A stretch of DNA of 64,000 bases from Clostridia bacterium (GCA_017547655.1 JAFYPF010000027.1:25176-89175), one strand, 5' to 3'; positions 8,085 through 17,648 are shown, numbered from the stretch's first letter. The notes: a model not told the origin generated them from the sequence alone. Numbers and translations: made by a program.

Positions 8085-11000
8085 ATGAGCGGATTTGTTC
8101 ATTTACATTTGCATACGGAATATAGTCTGCTCGACGGTGCTTGCAGAATCTCGGATATTCCAAAAATCGCAAAAGAGATGGGGCATAACGCCGTTGCGAT
8201 TACAGACCACGGCGCGATGTACGGTGTTGTTGATTTTTATAAGGCGTGTAAAGCTAATGGTATAAAACCGATAATCGGTTGTGAGGTCTACGTTGCCTCG
8301 CGAACTCGTTTTGACAAGGAATACGGAACTGATAGCGGTTATAATCATTTGATACTTCTTGTAAAGAATGAAGTTGGATACAAGAATCTTATATATATGG
8401 TTTCGAAAGCGTTTGAAGAAGGCTTTTATTCGAAGCCGAGGATAGATAATGATTTGCTTGAAGCCCACTCGGAGGGGATTGTGTGTCTTTCTGCCTGTTT
8501 GGCGGGAGCAATTCCGAGAATGATATTAAAAAACGATTATAGCGGCGCATTGGATTATGCCGTAAGGCTCGATAAGCTTTTTGGACGCGGTAATTTTTAT
8601 TTAGAGGTACAGAATCACGGTATCGAGGCTGAAAACGAGGTATCCCGAGCGCTGTTAAAAATACATGAAGAGACGGGAATTCCCCTTGTAGCGACAAATG
8701 ACGTTCATTATTTGAGAAGGCAAGATGCTGAAACACAGGCGGTTCTAATGTGTCTTCAGATGAATACTACAATATCCGAGGGTAGACCGCTTGGTTTTGA
8801 GACGGACGAATTTTATTATAAGTCTACCGAGGAAATGGACTCACTTTTTGCTGAATATGAAGAGGCAGTATGCAATACGCAAAAAATTGCCGATATGTGT
8901 GATTTTGATTTTACATTCGGGAATACGTTTTTGCCAAGATATACGACTGAAAACGGAATGACTCCGCAGGAATATCTGCGTTTTCTGTCGGTTCAGGGCT
9001 TTGAGAAAAAGATAAATAACGGACAGATAGTTTTTTCGGACGAGCATACCGAAGTTGAATACCGCGAAAGAATGGAATACGAATTATCTGTAATTACAAA
9101 GATGGGGTATGCCGAATATTATCTTATAGTTTGGGACTTTGTTAATTATGCTAAAAGTCACGAAATACCCACAGGTCCCGGAAGAGGCTCCGGTGCGGGA
9201 AGTCTTGTAGCATATCTTATCGGGATAACAGAGGTTGATTCGATTAAGCACAGTCTTTTGTTTGAGAGATTTCTTAATCCCGAAAGGGTTAGTATGCCCG
9301 ACTTTGATATAGATTTCAGTGATGAAAAACGTGACCTTGTATATGATTACGTATCCCGAAAATACGGAAAAGAACGAGTTTCTCACATTATTACGTTTGG
9401 AACGCTTGCGGCGCGCGCATGTGTTAGAGACGTAGGACGTGCTATGGGGATGTCTTATAACAACGTTGCCCGTGTAGCTGAAGCTGTGCCGCAGAGGATA
9501 TCGGTAAAGAGTGAGGACGGCACTACCGAAAATATCAATAAGGTTACTCTTGAGATGGCTTTGAAAACCGAAAAACTAAAGGAAATGTACGAAAAAGAGC
9601 CTGAAACAAGAAGATTGATTGATACGGCAAGAGCGCTTGAGGGTATGCCGAGACACGCATCGACGCACGCAGCGGGCGTAGTTATTACCGAGAGGGCTGT
9701 GTGTGATTATGTTCCTATGGCTGTAACAAAGGGCTCCCTTGTTACACAATTTGATATGAATACGGTTGCTGATTTGGGGCTGTTGAAGTTTGATTTTTTG
9801 GGACTGCGATTTTTGACGGTTATAGAAAATACCGTAAAGGCAATAAAGGAACGGGAGCCCGATTTTGAAATAGATAATATTTCTCTTGAGGATAAAGAGA
9901 CTTTTAGGAATATTTCTGACGGTGAAACAATAGGCTTATTCCAGCTTGAAAGTGCAGGAATGAGAAGTAAGCTTGTTCAATTAAAACCCGAAAGCCTGGC
10001 TGACATTATGGCGGCAATAGCGCTTTACAGACCGGGACCGATGAACTCGATTGGTAAGTATATAGAGAACAAGAAAAAACGTCAAAATATCGATTACAAG
10101 ATTAAGCTTATTGAGCCCATTTTGCGCGAAACCTTTGGGTGCGTTGTATATCAAGAGCAGGTAATGCAGATATTCAGAACGGTTGCCGACTATTCATTCG
10201 GACAGGCTGATATAATAAGAAAGGCTATGTCAAAAAAGAAGTCGGGCGTAATCGAAAAAGAAAGAAGTGCGTTTCTTTCGAAGGCGGTAGAAAAAGGTAT
10301 AGAGCTTAAAGGGGCTTCAGAACTTTTTGAGGAATTGGTAGGCTTCTGTAAATATGCATTTAACAAGAGCCATGCTGCATCATACGCCGTTGTGACGTAC
10401 AGAACGGCATATCTTAAGACACATTACCCGAAAGAGTATATGGCATCACTTTTAACCTCGGTTATAGGTGATGAGGAGAAGGTTGTTAACTATGCCGAAG
10501 AGTGCAAACGGCTTGGTATAACACTTTTGCCGCCCCATATAAATGAAAGTTGCGGATATTTCAGAGTTGTTGATGGTGATTTGAGATTCGCTTTACTTGC
10601 GCTGAAAAACGTAGGAAGAACATTTGTTGATGACGTTGTATCGGAAAGGGCGAATGGAAAATTCACCTCTTTTGAAAATTTTATTAACAGAATGAGAGAG
10701 TCTGACTTAAACAAGAGACAGATTGAAGCTTTAATAAAAGTAGGATGCTTTGATTACACGGGTATATACAGATCGCAGCTTTTGGCTGTTTTTGAGAGTA
10801 TGATAGACGGAGTTGCTGAATCAAACAGAAGAAACGCCGCAGGACAGCTCGATTTCTTTTCAGTTGATTCCGAAGAGGGGGACAATTCGGGCGACTTGTA
10901 CGAATACCCTAAAATAAACGACTTTGATTCAAAAGAGAAGCTTTTATACGAAAAGGAATGTGCCGGATTTTATTTTTCGGGTAATTTGCTTGACGATTAT

Positions 11001-11639
11001 ACAAATCACGAAAAAGCAATAGGTTGCATACCGATAAAATCTATAATTAACTCGTTTGATGTTTCCGATGGAGAAGACATAATAGAGGGAACGGGAGAGT
11101 TTAGGGATAGACAAAGGGTGAACGTGTGTGGTATAATTACAAAGGTAGTTGAAAAGTCAACCCGAAAAGGCGATAAGATGTACTTTGTAACAATAGAAGA
11201 CAGGACGAAGCCGATAGAGGTTATAGTTTTTTCTTCGGTATTGGAAGAGTACGGATATATGCTGACTCTCGATAATATTATTACGTGCTGCGCCGATATA
11301 TCTGCAAGGGGGGAGAATGAGGTTAAGCTTATTCTTCAAAAGGCGGAAGTGCTGAAGCCTAATTCACAGTTTAAACCTGCAGATGAAGCTCACGTCAATA
11401 AAATTGAGTTAAAAAATAAAGAGAAGACATTGTTTTTGCGTGTGGAAAGCATGGAGAGTGAACAGTTTAAAAGGGCACTTAATCTTATTGAGATTTTTGA
11501 GGGCAGAACGAAAGTTGTGTTTTACGAGACTTCTCAAAAGAATTATATTACTGCAAAAGGGCGTTCGGTTGACCTTTCGGGTAATATAATACGCTTCTTT
11601 ATTGAACTTCTCGGCAAGGAAAATGTTATAGTTAAGTAA
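8085..11639 (+). CDS. dnaE: DNA polymerase III alpha subunit (DnaE type)
   Basis: This is the replicative or error-prone C-family polymerase catalytic subunit. The N-terminal PHP domain begins FVHLHLHTEYSLLDGACRI. The palm holds PGRGSGAGSLVAYLIGIT and the catalytic acidic triad region MPDFDIDFSD at about residues 403-412. Further blocks are FDFLGLRFLTV, ALYRPGPM and FNKSHAASYAVVTYRTAYLK. The C-terminal helix-hairpin-helix and OB-fold (VNVCGIITKVVEKS, about residues 1012-1025) are present. The 1184-residue length and the lack of an exonuclease insert point to DnaE rather than PolC. An AAAAAGGAG site lies upstream. A roughly 110-base gap follows. Confidence 0.97.
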   Translation: MSGFVHLHLHTEYSLLDGACRISDIPKIAKEMGHNAVAITDHGAMYGVVDFYKACKANGIKPIIGCEVYVASRTRFDKEYGTDSGYNHLILLVKNEVGYKNLIYMVSKAFEEGFYSKPRIDNDLLEAHSEGIVCLSACLAGAIPRMILKNDYSGALDYAVRLDKLFGRGNFYLEVQNHGIEAENEVSRALLKIHEETGIPLVATNDVHYLRRQDAETQAVLMCLQMNTTISEGRPLGFETDEFYYKSTEEMDSLFAEYEEAVCNTQKIADMCDFDFTFGNTFLPRYTTENGMTPQEYLRFLSVQGFEKKINNGQIVFSDEHTEVEYRERMEYELSVITKMGYAEYYLIVWDFVNYAKSHEIPTGPGRGSGAGSLVAYLIGITEVDSIKHSLLFERFLNPERVSMPDFDIDFSDEKRDLVYDYVSRKYGKERVSHIITFGTLAARACVRDVGRAMGMSYNNVARVAEAVPQRISVKSEDGTTENINKVTLEMALKTEKLKEMYEKEPETRRLIDTARALEGMPRHASTHAAGVVITERAVCDYVPMAVTKGSLVTQFDMNTVADLGLLKFDFLGLRFLTVIENTVKAIKEREPDFEIDNISLEDKETFRNISDGETIGLFQLESAGMRSKLVQLKPESLADIMAAIALYRPGPMNSIGKYIENKKKRQNIDYKIKLIEPILRETFGCVVYQEQVMQIFRTVADYSFGQADIIRKAMSKKKSGVIEKERSAFLSKAVEKGIELKGASELFEELVGFCKYAFNKSHAASYAVVTYRTAYLKTHYPKEYMASLLTSVIGDEEKVVNYAEECKRLGITLLPPHINESCGYFRVVDGDLRFALLALKNVGRTFVDDVVSERANGKFTSFENFINRMRESDLNKRQIEALIKVGCFDYTGIYRSQLLAVFESMIDGVAESNRRNAAGQLDFFSVDSEEGDNSGDLYEYPKINDFDSKEKLLYEKECAGFYFSGNLLDDYTNHEKAIGCIPIKSIINSFDVSDGEDIIEGTGEFRDRQRVNVCGIITKVVEKSTRKGDKMYFVTIEDRTKPIEVIVFSSVLEEYGYMLTLDNIITCCADISARGENEVKLILQKAEVLKPNSQFKPADEAHVNKIELKNKEKTLFLRVESMESEQFKRALNLIEIFEGRTKVVFYETSQKNYITAKGRSVDLSGNIIRFFIELLGKENVIVK

Positions 11640-11685
11640 AAATTTATAAAATTATTTTAGAAATTAACAACAAATTTAAAAATAT

Positions 11686-11702
11686 GTGCTATAATATAGC
11701 AC
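11686..11702 (+). promoter_or_regulatory. Perfect 17-bp palindrome over the -10 region upstream of the PBP gene
   Basis: The sequence GTGCTATAATATAGCAC is a perfect inverted repeat with 8-base arms and a one-base centre. It contains a TATAAT at 11690-11695 that is a good -10 hexamer. The -35 is weak (ACAACA with 17-base spacing). A palindrome here could be an operator for a dimeric repressor. That is inference; chance in an AT-rich spacer is possible. Confidence 0.45.
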
Positions 11703-11749
11703 AGTTGGTTAATTGTAATAAACTTACCGTATATTAACGGAGGATTGTG

Positions 11750-14569
11750 ATGAATCAAAACAGAGGTACAAGGAGGACTGGAAAGCCCCCTGTCAGAAAG
11801 AATGATGTTTTTGTAAGGAAAAGAAAAATAAAAGAAGAAAAGCCTAAAATTAACGCGCCGAAAGAAAGAAGTATTTTTAAAAAAATTCTTTCTGGATTTG
11901 CAATTTTCATTCTTACTGTTTTTCTTATAGGTTTCATAACAGGCTTGATTGTTGTCGGTGCTTTTGCGATTTATATTAAGACGTATATCGATCCTGTAAT
12001 TGACGATTTTGATACTATATCGACCGAGCAGAAGTTGTCGTCAAAGATTTATTATATGGATTATACGGACAGAGAGAACAGAGTCGGAACACCGGTTGAA
12101 CTTGAAGGCGAGACGTTGTACGGTTCTGAAAACAGAATCTGGGTAAGCTTTACCGAGATGCCTACTTATCTGTACGAAGCTTTTATATCAATTGAGGACC
12201 AACGTTATTGGACACACGGCGGCGTTGACTGGAAGAGAACTTTAGGTGCAACGTTTTATTTCTTTACAGGCGGTGACCATTACGGCGGATCTACCATAAC
12301 ACAGCAGCTTATTAAGAACTTAACAAACGAAAAGGACGTTACTATTCAGCGTAAGCTTCAAGAGATAATGCGTGCGCTTTATCTTAATAAGACCAAGGAT
12401 AAGACCGAAGTTCTTGAGTTGTATTTGAATACGATATACTTATCTCAAGGATGCTATGGTGTACAAGCTGCGGCTAACGTATATTTCGGAAAAGACGTTA
12501 GTGAATTGTCTCTTGCGGAATGTGCTGCATTAGCATCCATTACGCAGGCGCCTACAAAATGGGACCCTATCCAAAACCCCGATAATAATAAAGAGAGAAG
12601 AGCAACCGTTCTTTATAAGATGTATGAGCTTGGTAAGATTACTTATACAGAGTATCAAGATGCATTAAATGAAGAGCTTGTATTGGCAAAGAATACTGCA
12701 AACGTTGAGGGTGAGCCTTCGGTAAGCGATGAAGATTACAACACATGGTATACCGATGCTGTAATCAGATCTATCGTAGAGAGACTTCAAGAAGAGAAGG
12801 GTTATCCCGAAAACCTTGCATATAATATGATTTATTCCGGCGGATTGAAAATATATACTGTTCTTGATCCCGATATTCAAGCGGCGCTTGATTTGGTATA
12901 TGAAAACGAGACAGAGGTGTTTCAGGATAGTCGACTTCCCGGCGTATTCAAGCCTGAATCATCGATGGTTATAATTCACCCAACAACAGGTGACGTACTT
13001 GGTATTGCGGGCGGACGAGGAAAGAAGCAAGGAAATCTTATTCTCAACTATGCTACTCAAACAACAAGATCTCCCGGTTCATCTATTAAACCTCTTACCG
13101 TTTATGCTCCTGCGCTTGAAGCGGGCGTTATAACAATGGGCTCTGTATACGATGACGTTCCCGTTAACTTTGATACCGGTAAATATGTTGATAATGGCGG
13201 AAGTGTTACCTATTTTTATGCGGAGACGGGGCAAACCGTTACGAGAAATACGGGTTGGCCGGGCAATCTTCCTGTAAGATATGACGGCAAGACTAACATT
13301 GATTATGCCGTATGTGTATCAAAGAATACGATTGCAGTTCGTGTATTGCAGGATTTGACGTGCGAAGCGGCATTTGATTTTGCAAAAAATAAGCTTCATA
13401 TGGACAGTATGATTGAAAGATTACAGCTTTCAAACGGCGAATGGATATCCGATAAGGGGTTGGTTGCTCTTGCGATGGGTGAAATGAACTATGGCGTTAC
13501 AAACCTTGAAATAACGGCAGCGTATAGTATTTTCACAAATGACGGAACGTATAATCAGCCGAGGCTTTATACCGAAGTGCTTGACAATGATGACAACCTC
13601 ATACTTGACGACGGTTGCGAAAGTTCTGTTGTAATAAGCAAGACAAATGCTTCTATTATGACAAGAATGTTGAAAGGCGTTGTTGACAAGGGTACTGCAA
13701 GTGGTTCAATTAAGCTTAAAAGCAGGGTTAACGTAGCCGGAAAAACAGGTACGACGAACGCAGACCACGATAGATGGTTTATTGGATATACACCTTATCT
13801 TATAGGTGGTGTGTGGTATGGATATGCAGAGCCAGACAGCCTTTCAAAAGTTGTTGGTAACCCTGCCGCAGAGGTTTGGGATAGAGTTATGACAATAGCT
13901 CACGAAAAGTATTTCAACAATGCTGCTGAATCGGGACAGGGTGTAAAGACGTTCAAGTATTCGAATGAAGTTGCAAGAACTGTATGTAAGGATTCGGGCT
14001 TGATTTGTACTGCTAACTGCAGTAAGGACCTTAGAGGATCCAGAGGCTTTACGGCGTATTTTGCGCCCGGAACAGAGCCGAAGACTTACTGCGATAAGCA
14101 CGTTTTGGTTAAATATGATGAAAAAACAAAATCGGTAGCATGTTCCGGATGTCCGTCCAAGGACGTAATTGAAATAGCGCTCGTTGATGCGAGTGACAGA
14201 AACTTCCCGAGACAGGTTACGGTTGTCGATGCGCAGTATACATGCAGGACACTTAAGGGCGACGTTGTAATGTCGACCAATTTGAATGAGCCATATTATG
14301 CAACTGCGATGAATGGCAAGTTTGCGGGAACAAGCGGTAATCAGGCGCACGCTAACCACGCTTGCGTTGAGCATTTAAAGAACCCGTATGTTGAAGAAAC
14401 GACGATACAGCAGGTTGTTACGACGGCTCCGACCGATAAACCGAAGGATACAGAATCGGGAAGCACATCGAGTGGTACAAAGCCTGTTTCAACAACGGCA
14501 CCGGGCGGTCCTCCCGACGATACTGATCAAACAACAGCAAAGACAGATAACAGAGCGACGCCTGATTGA
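11750..14569 (+). CDS. Class A penicillin-binding protein (PBP1A type, glycosyltransferase-transpeptidase)
   Basis: This bifunctional enzyme polymerises lipid II and cross-links peptidoglycan outside the membrane. One transmembrane segment lies at about residues 47-75 after a basic cytoplasmic tail. The GT51 domain has EDQRYWTHGGVDW and GGSTITQQLIKNLT (about residues 150-200). The transpeptidase domain has SPGSSIKPLTVY (catalytic SxxK), CVSKNT (SxN) and AGKTGTTNADHDRW (KTG). The protein has 939 residues; the C-terminus adds a cysteine-rich stretch (about residues 745-880) and a Thr/Ser/Pro-rich tail. ATG 11750 follows an ACGGAGGA ribosome binding site better than the GTG three bases earlier. 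It is monocistronic or followed by tspO. Confidence 0.95.
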   Translation: MNQNRGTRRTGKPPVRKNDVFVRKRKIKEEKPKINAPKERSIFKKILSGFAIFILTVFLIGFITGLIVVGAFAIYIKTYIDPVIDDFDTISTEQKLSSKIYYMDYTDRENRVGTPVELEGETLYGSENRIWVSFTEMPTYLYEAFISIEDQRYWTHGGVDWKRTLGATFYFFTGGDHYGGSTITQQLIKNLTNEKDVTIQRKLQEIMRALYLNKTKDKTEVLELYLNTIYLSQGCYGVQAAANVYFGKDVSELSLAECAALASITQAPTKWDPIQNPDNNKERRATVLYKMYELGKITYTEYQDALNEELVLAKNTANVEGEPSVSDEDYNTWYTDAVIRSIVERLQEEKGYPENLAYNMIYSGGLKIYTVLDPDIQAALDLVYENETEVFQDSRLPGVFKPESSMVIIHPTTGDVLGIAGGRGKKQGNLILNYATQTTRSPGSSIKPLTVYAPALEAGVITMGSVYDDVPVNFDTGKYVDNGGSVTYFYAETGQTVTRNTGWPGNLPVRYDGKTNIDYAVCVSKNTIAVRVLQDLTCEAAFDFAKNKLHMDSMIERLQLSNGEWISDKGLVALAMGEMNYGVTNLEITAAYSIFTNDGTYNQPRLYTEVLDNDDNLILDDGCESSVVISKTNASIMTRMLKGVVDKGTASGSIKLKSRVNVAGKTGTTNADHDRWFIGYTPYLIGGVWYGYAEPDSLSKVVGNPAAEVWDRVMTIAHEKYFNNAAESGQGVKTFKYSNEVARTVCKDSGLICTANCSKDLRGSRGFTAYFAPGTEPKTYCDKHVLVKYDEKTKSVACSGCPSKDVIEIALVDASDRNFPRQVTVVDAQYTCRTLKGDVVMSTNLNEPYYATAMNGKFAGTSGNQAHANHACVEHLKNPYVEETTIQQVVTTAPTDKPKDTESGSTSSGTKPVSTTAPGGPPDDTDQTTAKTDNRATPD

Positions 14570-14581
14570 TTCATAAAAATA

Positions 14582-14616
14582 AAAATCACCTCATACATTT
14601 CAATGAGGTGATTTTT
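14582..14616 (+). promoter_or_regulatory. Hairpin between the PBP and tspO: terminator that also sequesters the tspO ribosome binding site
   Basis: A 13-bp stem (left arm 14582-14594, right arm 14603-14615) with an 8-base loop is followed by T residues, like an intrinsic terminator for the PBP gene. The right arm contains GAGGTGAT, which matches the anti-Shine-Dalgarno sequence over eight bases and lies five bases before the TTG start of tspO. The same structure can therefore hide the ribosome binding site. Which role dominates is inference. Confidence 0.6.
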
Positions 14617-15117
14617 TTGAATACATTAACAGAAAAAAACACGGAGAAATGGAACCTGATTTATACCGTTATATTTGCGTTGAGTTTTTTGATTTTTGGA
14701 TTTTTTTCTGCAATACTTACCGGAAGTTCAAATGCGTATATAGGACTAAATAAACCAACTTTTTCTCCTCCGCCCGAACTTTTTGCCGTTGTTTGGTCAT
14801 TACTTTACGTAATAATAGGCTGGGTAAACGGGAGTGTATATTTTTTAAACAATCCGATTTATGAGGACAACAGAAGAAAAGGATTTGTCTTTGCGGTTAT
14901 AGGGTTTATTTTGAATTTATTATGGTATCCGTTGTTTTTTGGACGGGGAGAGTTTGTTGCATCATTTATTGATATTATAGCTATATTTCTTTTAGACGTT
15001 ATTTGTATCATTGAATACAGGAGAATAAAACCGATATATGGTAATTTGTTGATTCCGTATGCGATATGGCTTGCTTTTGCGGCGTATTTAAATTTAGGTG
15101 TAATAATATTGAACTAA
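14617..15117 (+). CDS. TspO/MBR family membrane protein
   Basis: TspO/MBR proteins are five-helix membrane proteins that bind tetrapyrroles and sterols and are linked to stress and porphyrin handling. The family features are visible: YIGLNKPTFSPPPELFAVVWSL near residues 38-57, the WxxLY pattern in the second helix, NLLWYPLFF in helix three, and a final helix with YAIWLAFAAYLNLGV. I prefer the TTG start at 14617 (166 residues) because GAGGTGAT precedes it; an upstream in-frame start at 14566 would overlap the preceding stop and run through the terminator-like hairpin. A bidirectional terminator follows. Confidence 0.88.
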   Translation: MNTLTEKNTEKWNLIYTVIFALSFLIFGFFSAILTGSSNAYIGLNKPTFSPPPELFAVVWSLLYVIIGWVNGSVYFLNNPIYEDNRRKGFVFAVIGFILNLLWYPLFFGRGEFVASFIDIIAIFLLDVICIIEYRRIKPIYGNLLIPYAIWLAFAAYLNLGVIILN

Positions 15118-15156
15118 AAAAATCGGGTTAGGCTTTTTTGGCTTAACCCGATTTTA
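15117..15156. terminator. Bidirectional intrinsic terminator
   Basis: AATCGGGTTA at 15121-15130 pairs with TAACCCGATT at 15144-15153, extended by AGGC/GCTT. A-rich and T-rich flanks lie on both sides. It separates tspO (+) from the convergent SPFH gene (-). Confidence 0.85.
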
Positions 15157-15172
15157 ACTATGTATTGTTTAC

Positions 15173-16042
15173 TTATTTGTTCTGATTTTCGATATCAATT
15201 ACGGGCAAAACAGCGTCGCTGCCCACAATTTGAGGGAGTTCGCCGTTCCACTGCATTGTTTCGTTGTATTTTACAAGCAATTCGGTAAGAGAAGCTGCGA
15301 TCTTTTGGTTTGCCTCGGCTTCTGCCTTTGCCTGTACCTCGACAGCGTAAGCATCTGCATCGGCTTGGATTTTTGCAACAGCGGCTTCTGCTTCGGCGGC
15401 AATTACCTTACGTTGAGCTTCTGCTTCCTGTTCCATATTTTTTTGTTCTTGTTCGATAGTAGCTTGGAGCTTTGACTGTTCTGCAACCTGCTTTGCTTCA
15501 ACTGCGTTTGTGAATACGTCTGTAAAGTCAATATCCTCGATTGCAACACTTAATATGTTAATGCCGTAGACGTCCATTTCGGGAGAAAGCATTTCCTTTG
15601 TCTGCTCGGAAAGAGAGTCGCGGGATTTGATAAGGTTTTCTGCCGTATATTTAGCAATAATAGATTTTACGTTTTCGATAATTCTCGGCTCAACTACTGT
15701 GTTGTAATAGGTTACGCCTATATTTTTGTAGAGGTTTTGTGACGTTTCCTTATTTATACTGTAGTTTACGGAGCATTTAACGTTTACTTGCTGAATATCG
15801 CTTGAGAAAGCCTGAAAATTAAGTTGAGCTTTCTGGTTTCTGTTGTCCATAATGATTATCTGCTGCCATGGGAGTTTGAAGTGCAAACCCTCGTTTAGTA
15901 CATAATCTTCAACGTGTCCGAATGTAACGACAATACCCGTATGACCTGCGGGCACCGAGCTTGTTGCGCTAACGCCCAAGATGAGTAAAGCGATTACAAT
16001 TACAGCTGTAATAACCAATGCTGTGAATTTTGTTTTTTTCAT
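15173..16042 (-). CDS. SPFH/prohibitin (band 7) domain membrane protein
   Basis: The protein has a single N-terminal transmembrane helix (about residues 7-27), then an SPFH/PHB domain starting SVPAGHTGIVVTFG and including EGLHFKLPW. An alanine/glutamate-rich coiled coil (about residues 185-250) drives oligomerisation in this family. Members form membrane microdomain scaffolds or regulate membrane proteases (HflC, prohibitin, stomatin). ATG 16042 has an AGGAGG ribosome binding site eight bases upstream, which rules out the longer reading beginning at 16072. It lies 62 bases downstream of a small lipoprotein gene, and a bidirectional terminator follows. No partner protease or NfeD is adjacent, so the specific role is unknown. 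Confidence 0.87.
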   Translation of the reverse strand: MKKTKFTALVITAVIVIALLILGVSATSSVPAGHTGIVVTFGHVEDYVLNEGLHFKLPWQQIIIMDNRNQKAQLNFQAFSSDIQQVNVKCSVNYSINKETSQNLYKNIGVTYYNTVVEPRIIENVKSIIAKYTAENLIKSRDSLSEQTKEMLSPEMDVYGINILSVAIEDIDFTDVFTNAVEAKQVAEQSKLQATIEQEQKNMEQEAEAQRKVIAAEAEAAVAKIQADADAYAVEVQAKAEAEANQKIAASLTELLVKYNETMQWNGELPQIVGSDAVLPVIDIENQNK

Positions 16043-16104
16043 AATAGATTCCTCCTGTAAATCGGTTGACATTAGCCGAAAAAATTGTTAAAATATATAT
16101 GTAA

Positions 16105-16596
16105 TTATTTTTTTAGAACATTTTCGAATTCGGATTCTGCTGAATTTCTCGTGTTGTCGTCTAAAATTAAGAACGTTACGTAAAGACCGCAGCGTTTGGC
16201 TGTTGCATTTTCGATTTTCGGAAATTCTTCGGCAAGGTATTCGCTCATCCAATTTTTTTCGAGTGTAGATAAATAGCTTTCGGCATCAGACAAAAGCTTT
16301 TTTGCGTTTTCGGTTGACGAAGCCTTAAAGACACCGAACATATCAGAAGAACCCTCTGTATGAATATAAACTGCGCATTCGTCGCATAAAGATGTGTCAA
16401 TCGGAATGTTTAATGCTACCCACCCCTCATCTGCTTTGGTGAGCGCGGGAATGTTGACGGTTTCTAAAAGTTTTTGGGTTATAACAGAAACGTCGACATC
16501 GTTTAAATAATCGTTGTCTGCGAGTGTATTTTCGTTTTTTGCACAGGACACCAAACAGATAACGCAGATCAGAAGAATACTGAATAATTTTTTCAT
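16105..16596 (-). CDS. Small lipoprotein, DUF4358-like
   Basis: The 163-residue product starts with a lipoprotein signal peptide: MKKLFSILLICVICLVSC, with lipobox LVSC and Cys18 as the lipidated residue. The mature part has blocks such as FGVFKA, an amphipathic helix (ENAKKLLSDAESYLSTLE) and RCGLYVTFLIL, which resembles the DUF4358 family of Clostridia; this assignment is by eye only. DUF4358 proteins are surface lipoproteins of unknown function. It is co-oriented with the SPFH gene 62 bases downstream. A GATGGGG site precedes the ATG. Confidence 0.72.
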   Translation of the reverse strand: MKKLFSILLICVICLVSCAKNENTLADNDYLNDVDVSVITQKLLETVNIPALTKADEGWVALNIPIDTSLCDECAVYIHTEGSSDMFGVFKASSTENAKKLLSDAESYLSTLEKNWMSEYLAEEFPKIENATAKRCGLYVTFLILDDNTRNSAESEFENVLKK

Positions 16597-16695
16597 AGAA
16601 TTTATACCCCATCTTTCTACAGATTCAGTATATCACACATTTTTGAATAATTCAATAAGAAACAATTTAAAATTTAAAAAGGAGAAGTACAAATT

Positions 16696-17601
16696 TTGAA
16701 AAACGTAAGAGAGAATAAAAGGGAAGTTAAATTATATAACGTTATGTTTCCGATATGGTTGTTGTTTATTTTCCCGATAACGTGGCTATTTGTTATTCCT
16801 GCAAATTTTATAATAGACAGCTTGGTTTTGCTTCTTGGAATGTATGTTCTTCGTATCAAGGAGAAGGTTGAATTATATAAAAAGACGATACTGTGGATTT
16901 TTATATTTGGATTTGTTGCAGATATACTTGGAGGAATACTTCTCTTAATAACGCAGTTTGTTGAATTAGACGGTTTCTTTTATGAGTATCTGACAGCACC
17001 TATAGCTCAAAATCCGTTTGATAACGTATATTCATTGGCATACACGTGTTTCGCTGTTGTTGTGTCGGCTGTTTTAATATATGTATTTAACCGTTTTGTT
17101 TCATTCAGAAAGGTTTACAGCAAGAAAATAAAGAGAATACTTTCACTTCTGCTTGCGATTATTACAGCTCCGTATTTGTTTTTGGTTCCTACATCAAGCC
17201 TTTATGGCGGACAGACGGAGAATTTTACAAATCATATTGCTTGGGATGATTATGTTAAGGCGGAAATATATATTTACGATGAGCCCGAGGTAAATATAAC
17301 CGAGACGGATAATAACGAGCATTTTAATTACGGGTTGGTTTCTGTTTTGCGCTACAGTGTAAATACTGCGAAGAAAGATAAGGTTGAGCTTCCCAAGGCG
17401 TGGAAATATAAGGTTGTATTCCAAATGCAGGATATAGAGGGGAAGAGGCTTGAACCGATATTTATATACGAAATTGAGGACAGCATATATTTTGAATGGA
17501 AAAACAAGACATATCGTATAACAGACGAAAACAAAGAAAAAATATACGGTGAGATTGAGGAGCATTTGAACCCGCAACCGTCAGATGAGATTGGTATTTA
17601 G
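16696..17601 (+). CDS. Multispan membrane protein of unknown function
   Basis: I do not recognise the family. The 301-residue product has about five hydrophobic segments in the first 170 residues (approximately 15-50, 70-95, 110-135 and 145-165), then a soluble region rich in charged residues. That C-terminal part contains YIYDEPEVNITETDN and EDIYFEWKNKTYRI-like beta-strand sequence, perhaps a small extracytoplasmic domain. The start is TTG at 16696 with AAGGAG 11 bases upstream. It is divergent from the DUF4358-like gene and is followed by a strong terminator, so it is probably monocistronic. Confidence 0.72.
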   Translation: MKNVRENKREVKLYNVMFPIWLLFIFPITWLFVIPANFIIDSLVLLLGMYVLRIKEKVELYKKTILWIFIFGFVADILGGILLLITQFVELDGFFYEYLTAPIAQNPFDNVYSLAYTCFAVVVSAVLIYVFNRFVSFRKVYSKKIKRILSLLLAIITAPYLFLVPTSSLYGGQTENFTNHIAWDDYVKAEIYIYDEPEVNITETDNNEHFNYGLVSVLRYSVNTAKKDKVELPKAWKYKVVFQMQDIEGKRLEPIFIYEIEDSIYFEWKNKTYRITDENKEKIYGEIEEHLNPQPSDEIGI

Positions 17602-17609
17602 AATATAAA

Positions 17610-17648
17610 CGAGGTGCACTTTTGTAAGAGGGTGCACCTTGTTTTTTT
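17610..17648 (+). terminator. Intrinsic terminator after the unknown membrane protein gene
   Basis: AGGTGCAC at 17612-17619 pairs with GTGCACCT at 17632-17639, followed by TGTTTTTTT. It insulates the pfl transcription unit that begins about 90 bases later. Confidence 0.85.

Noticed and set aside
13844-14374. 176-codon - strand frame inside the PBP C-terminal region
   Set aside because: Antisense shadow of a low-complexity and Cys-rich coding stretch; no start signal.
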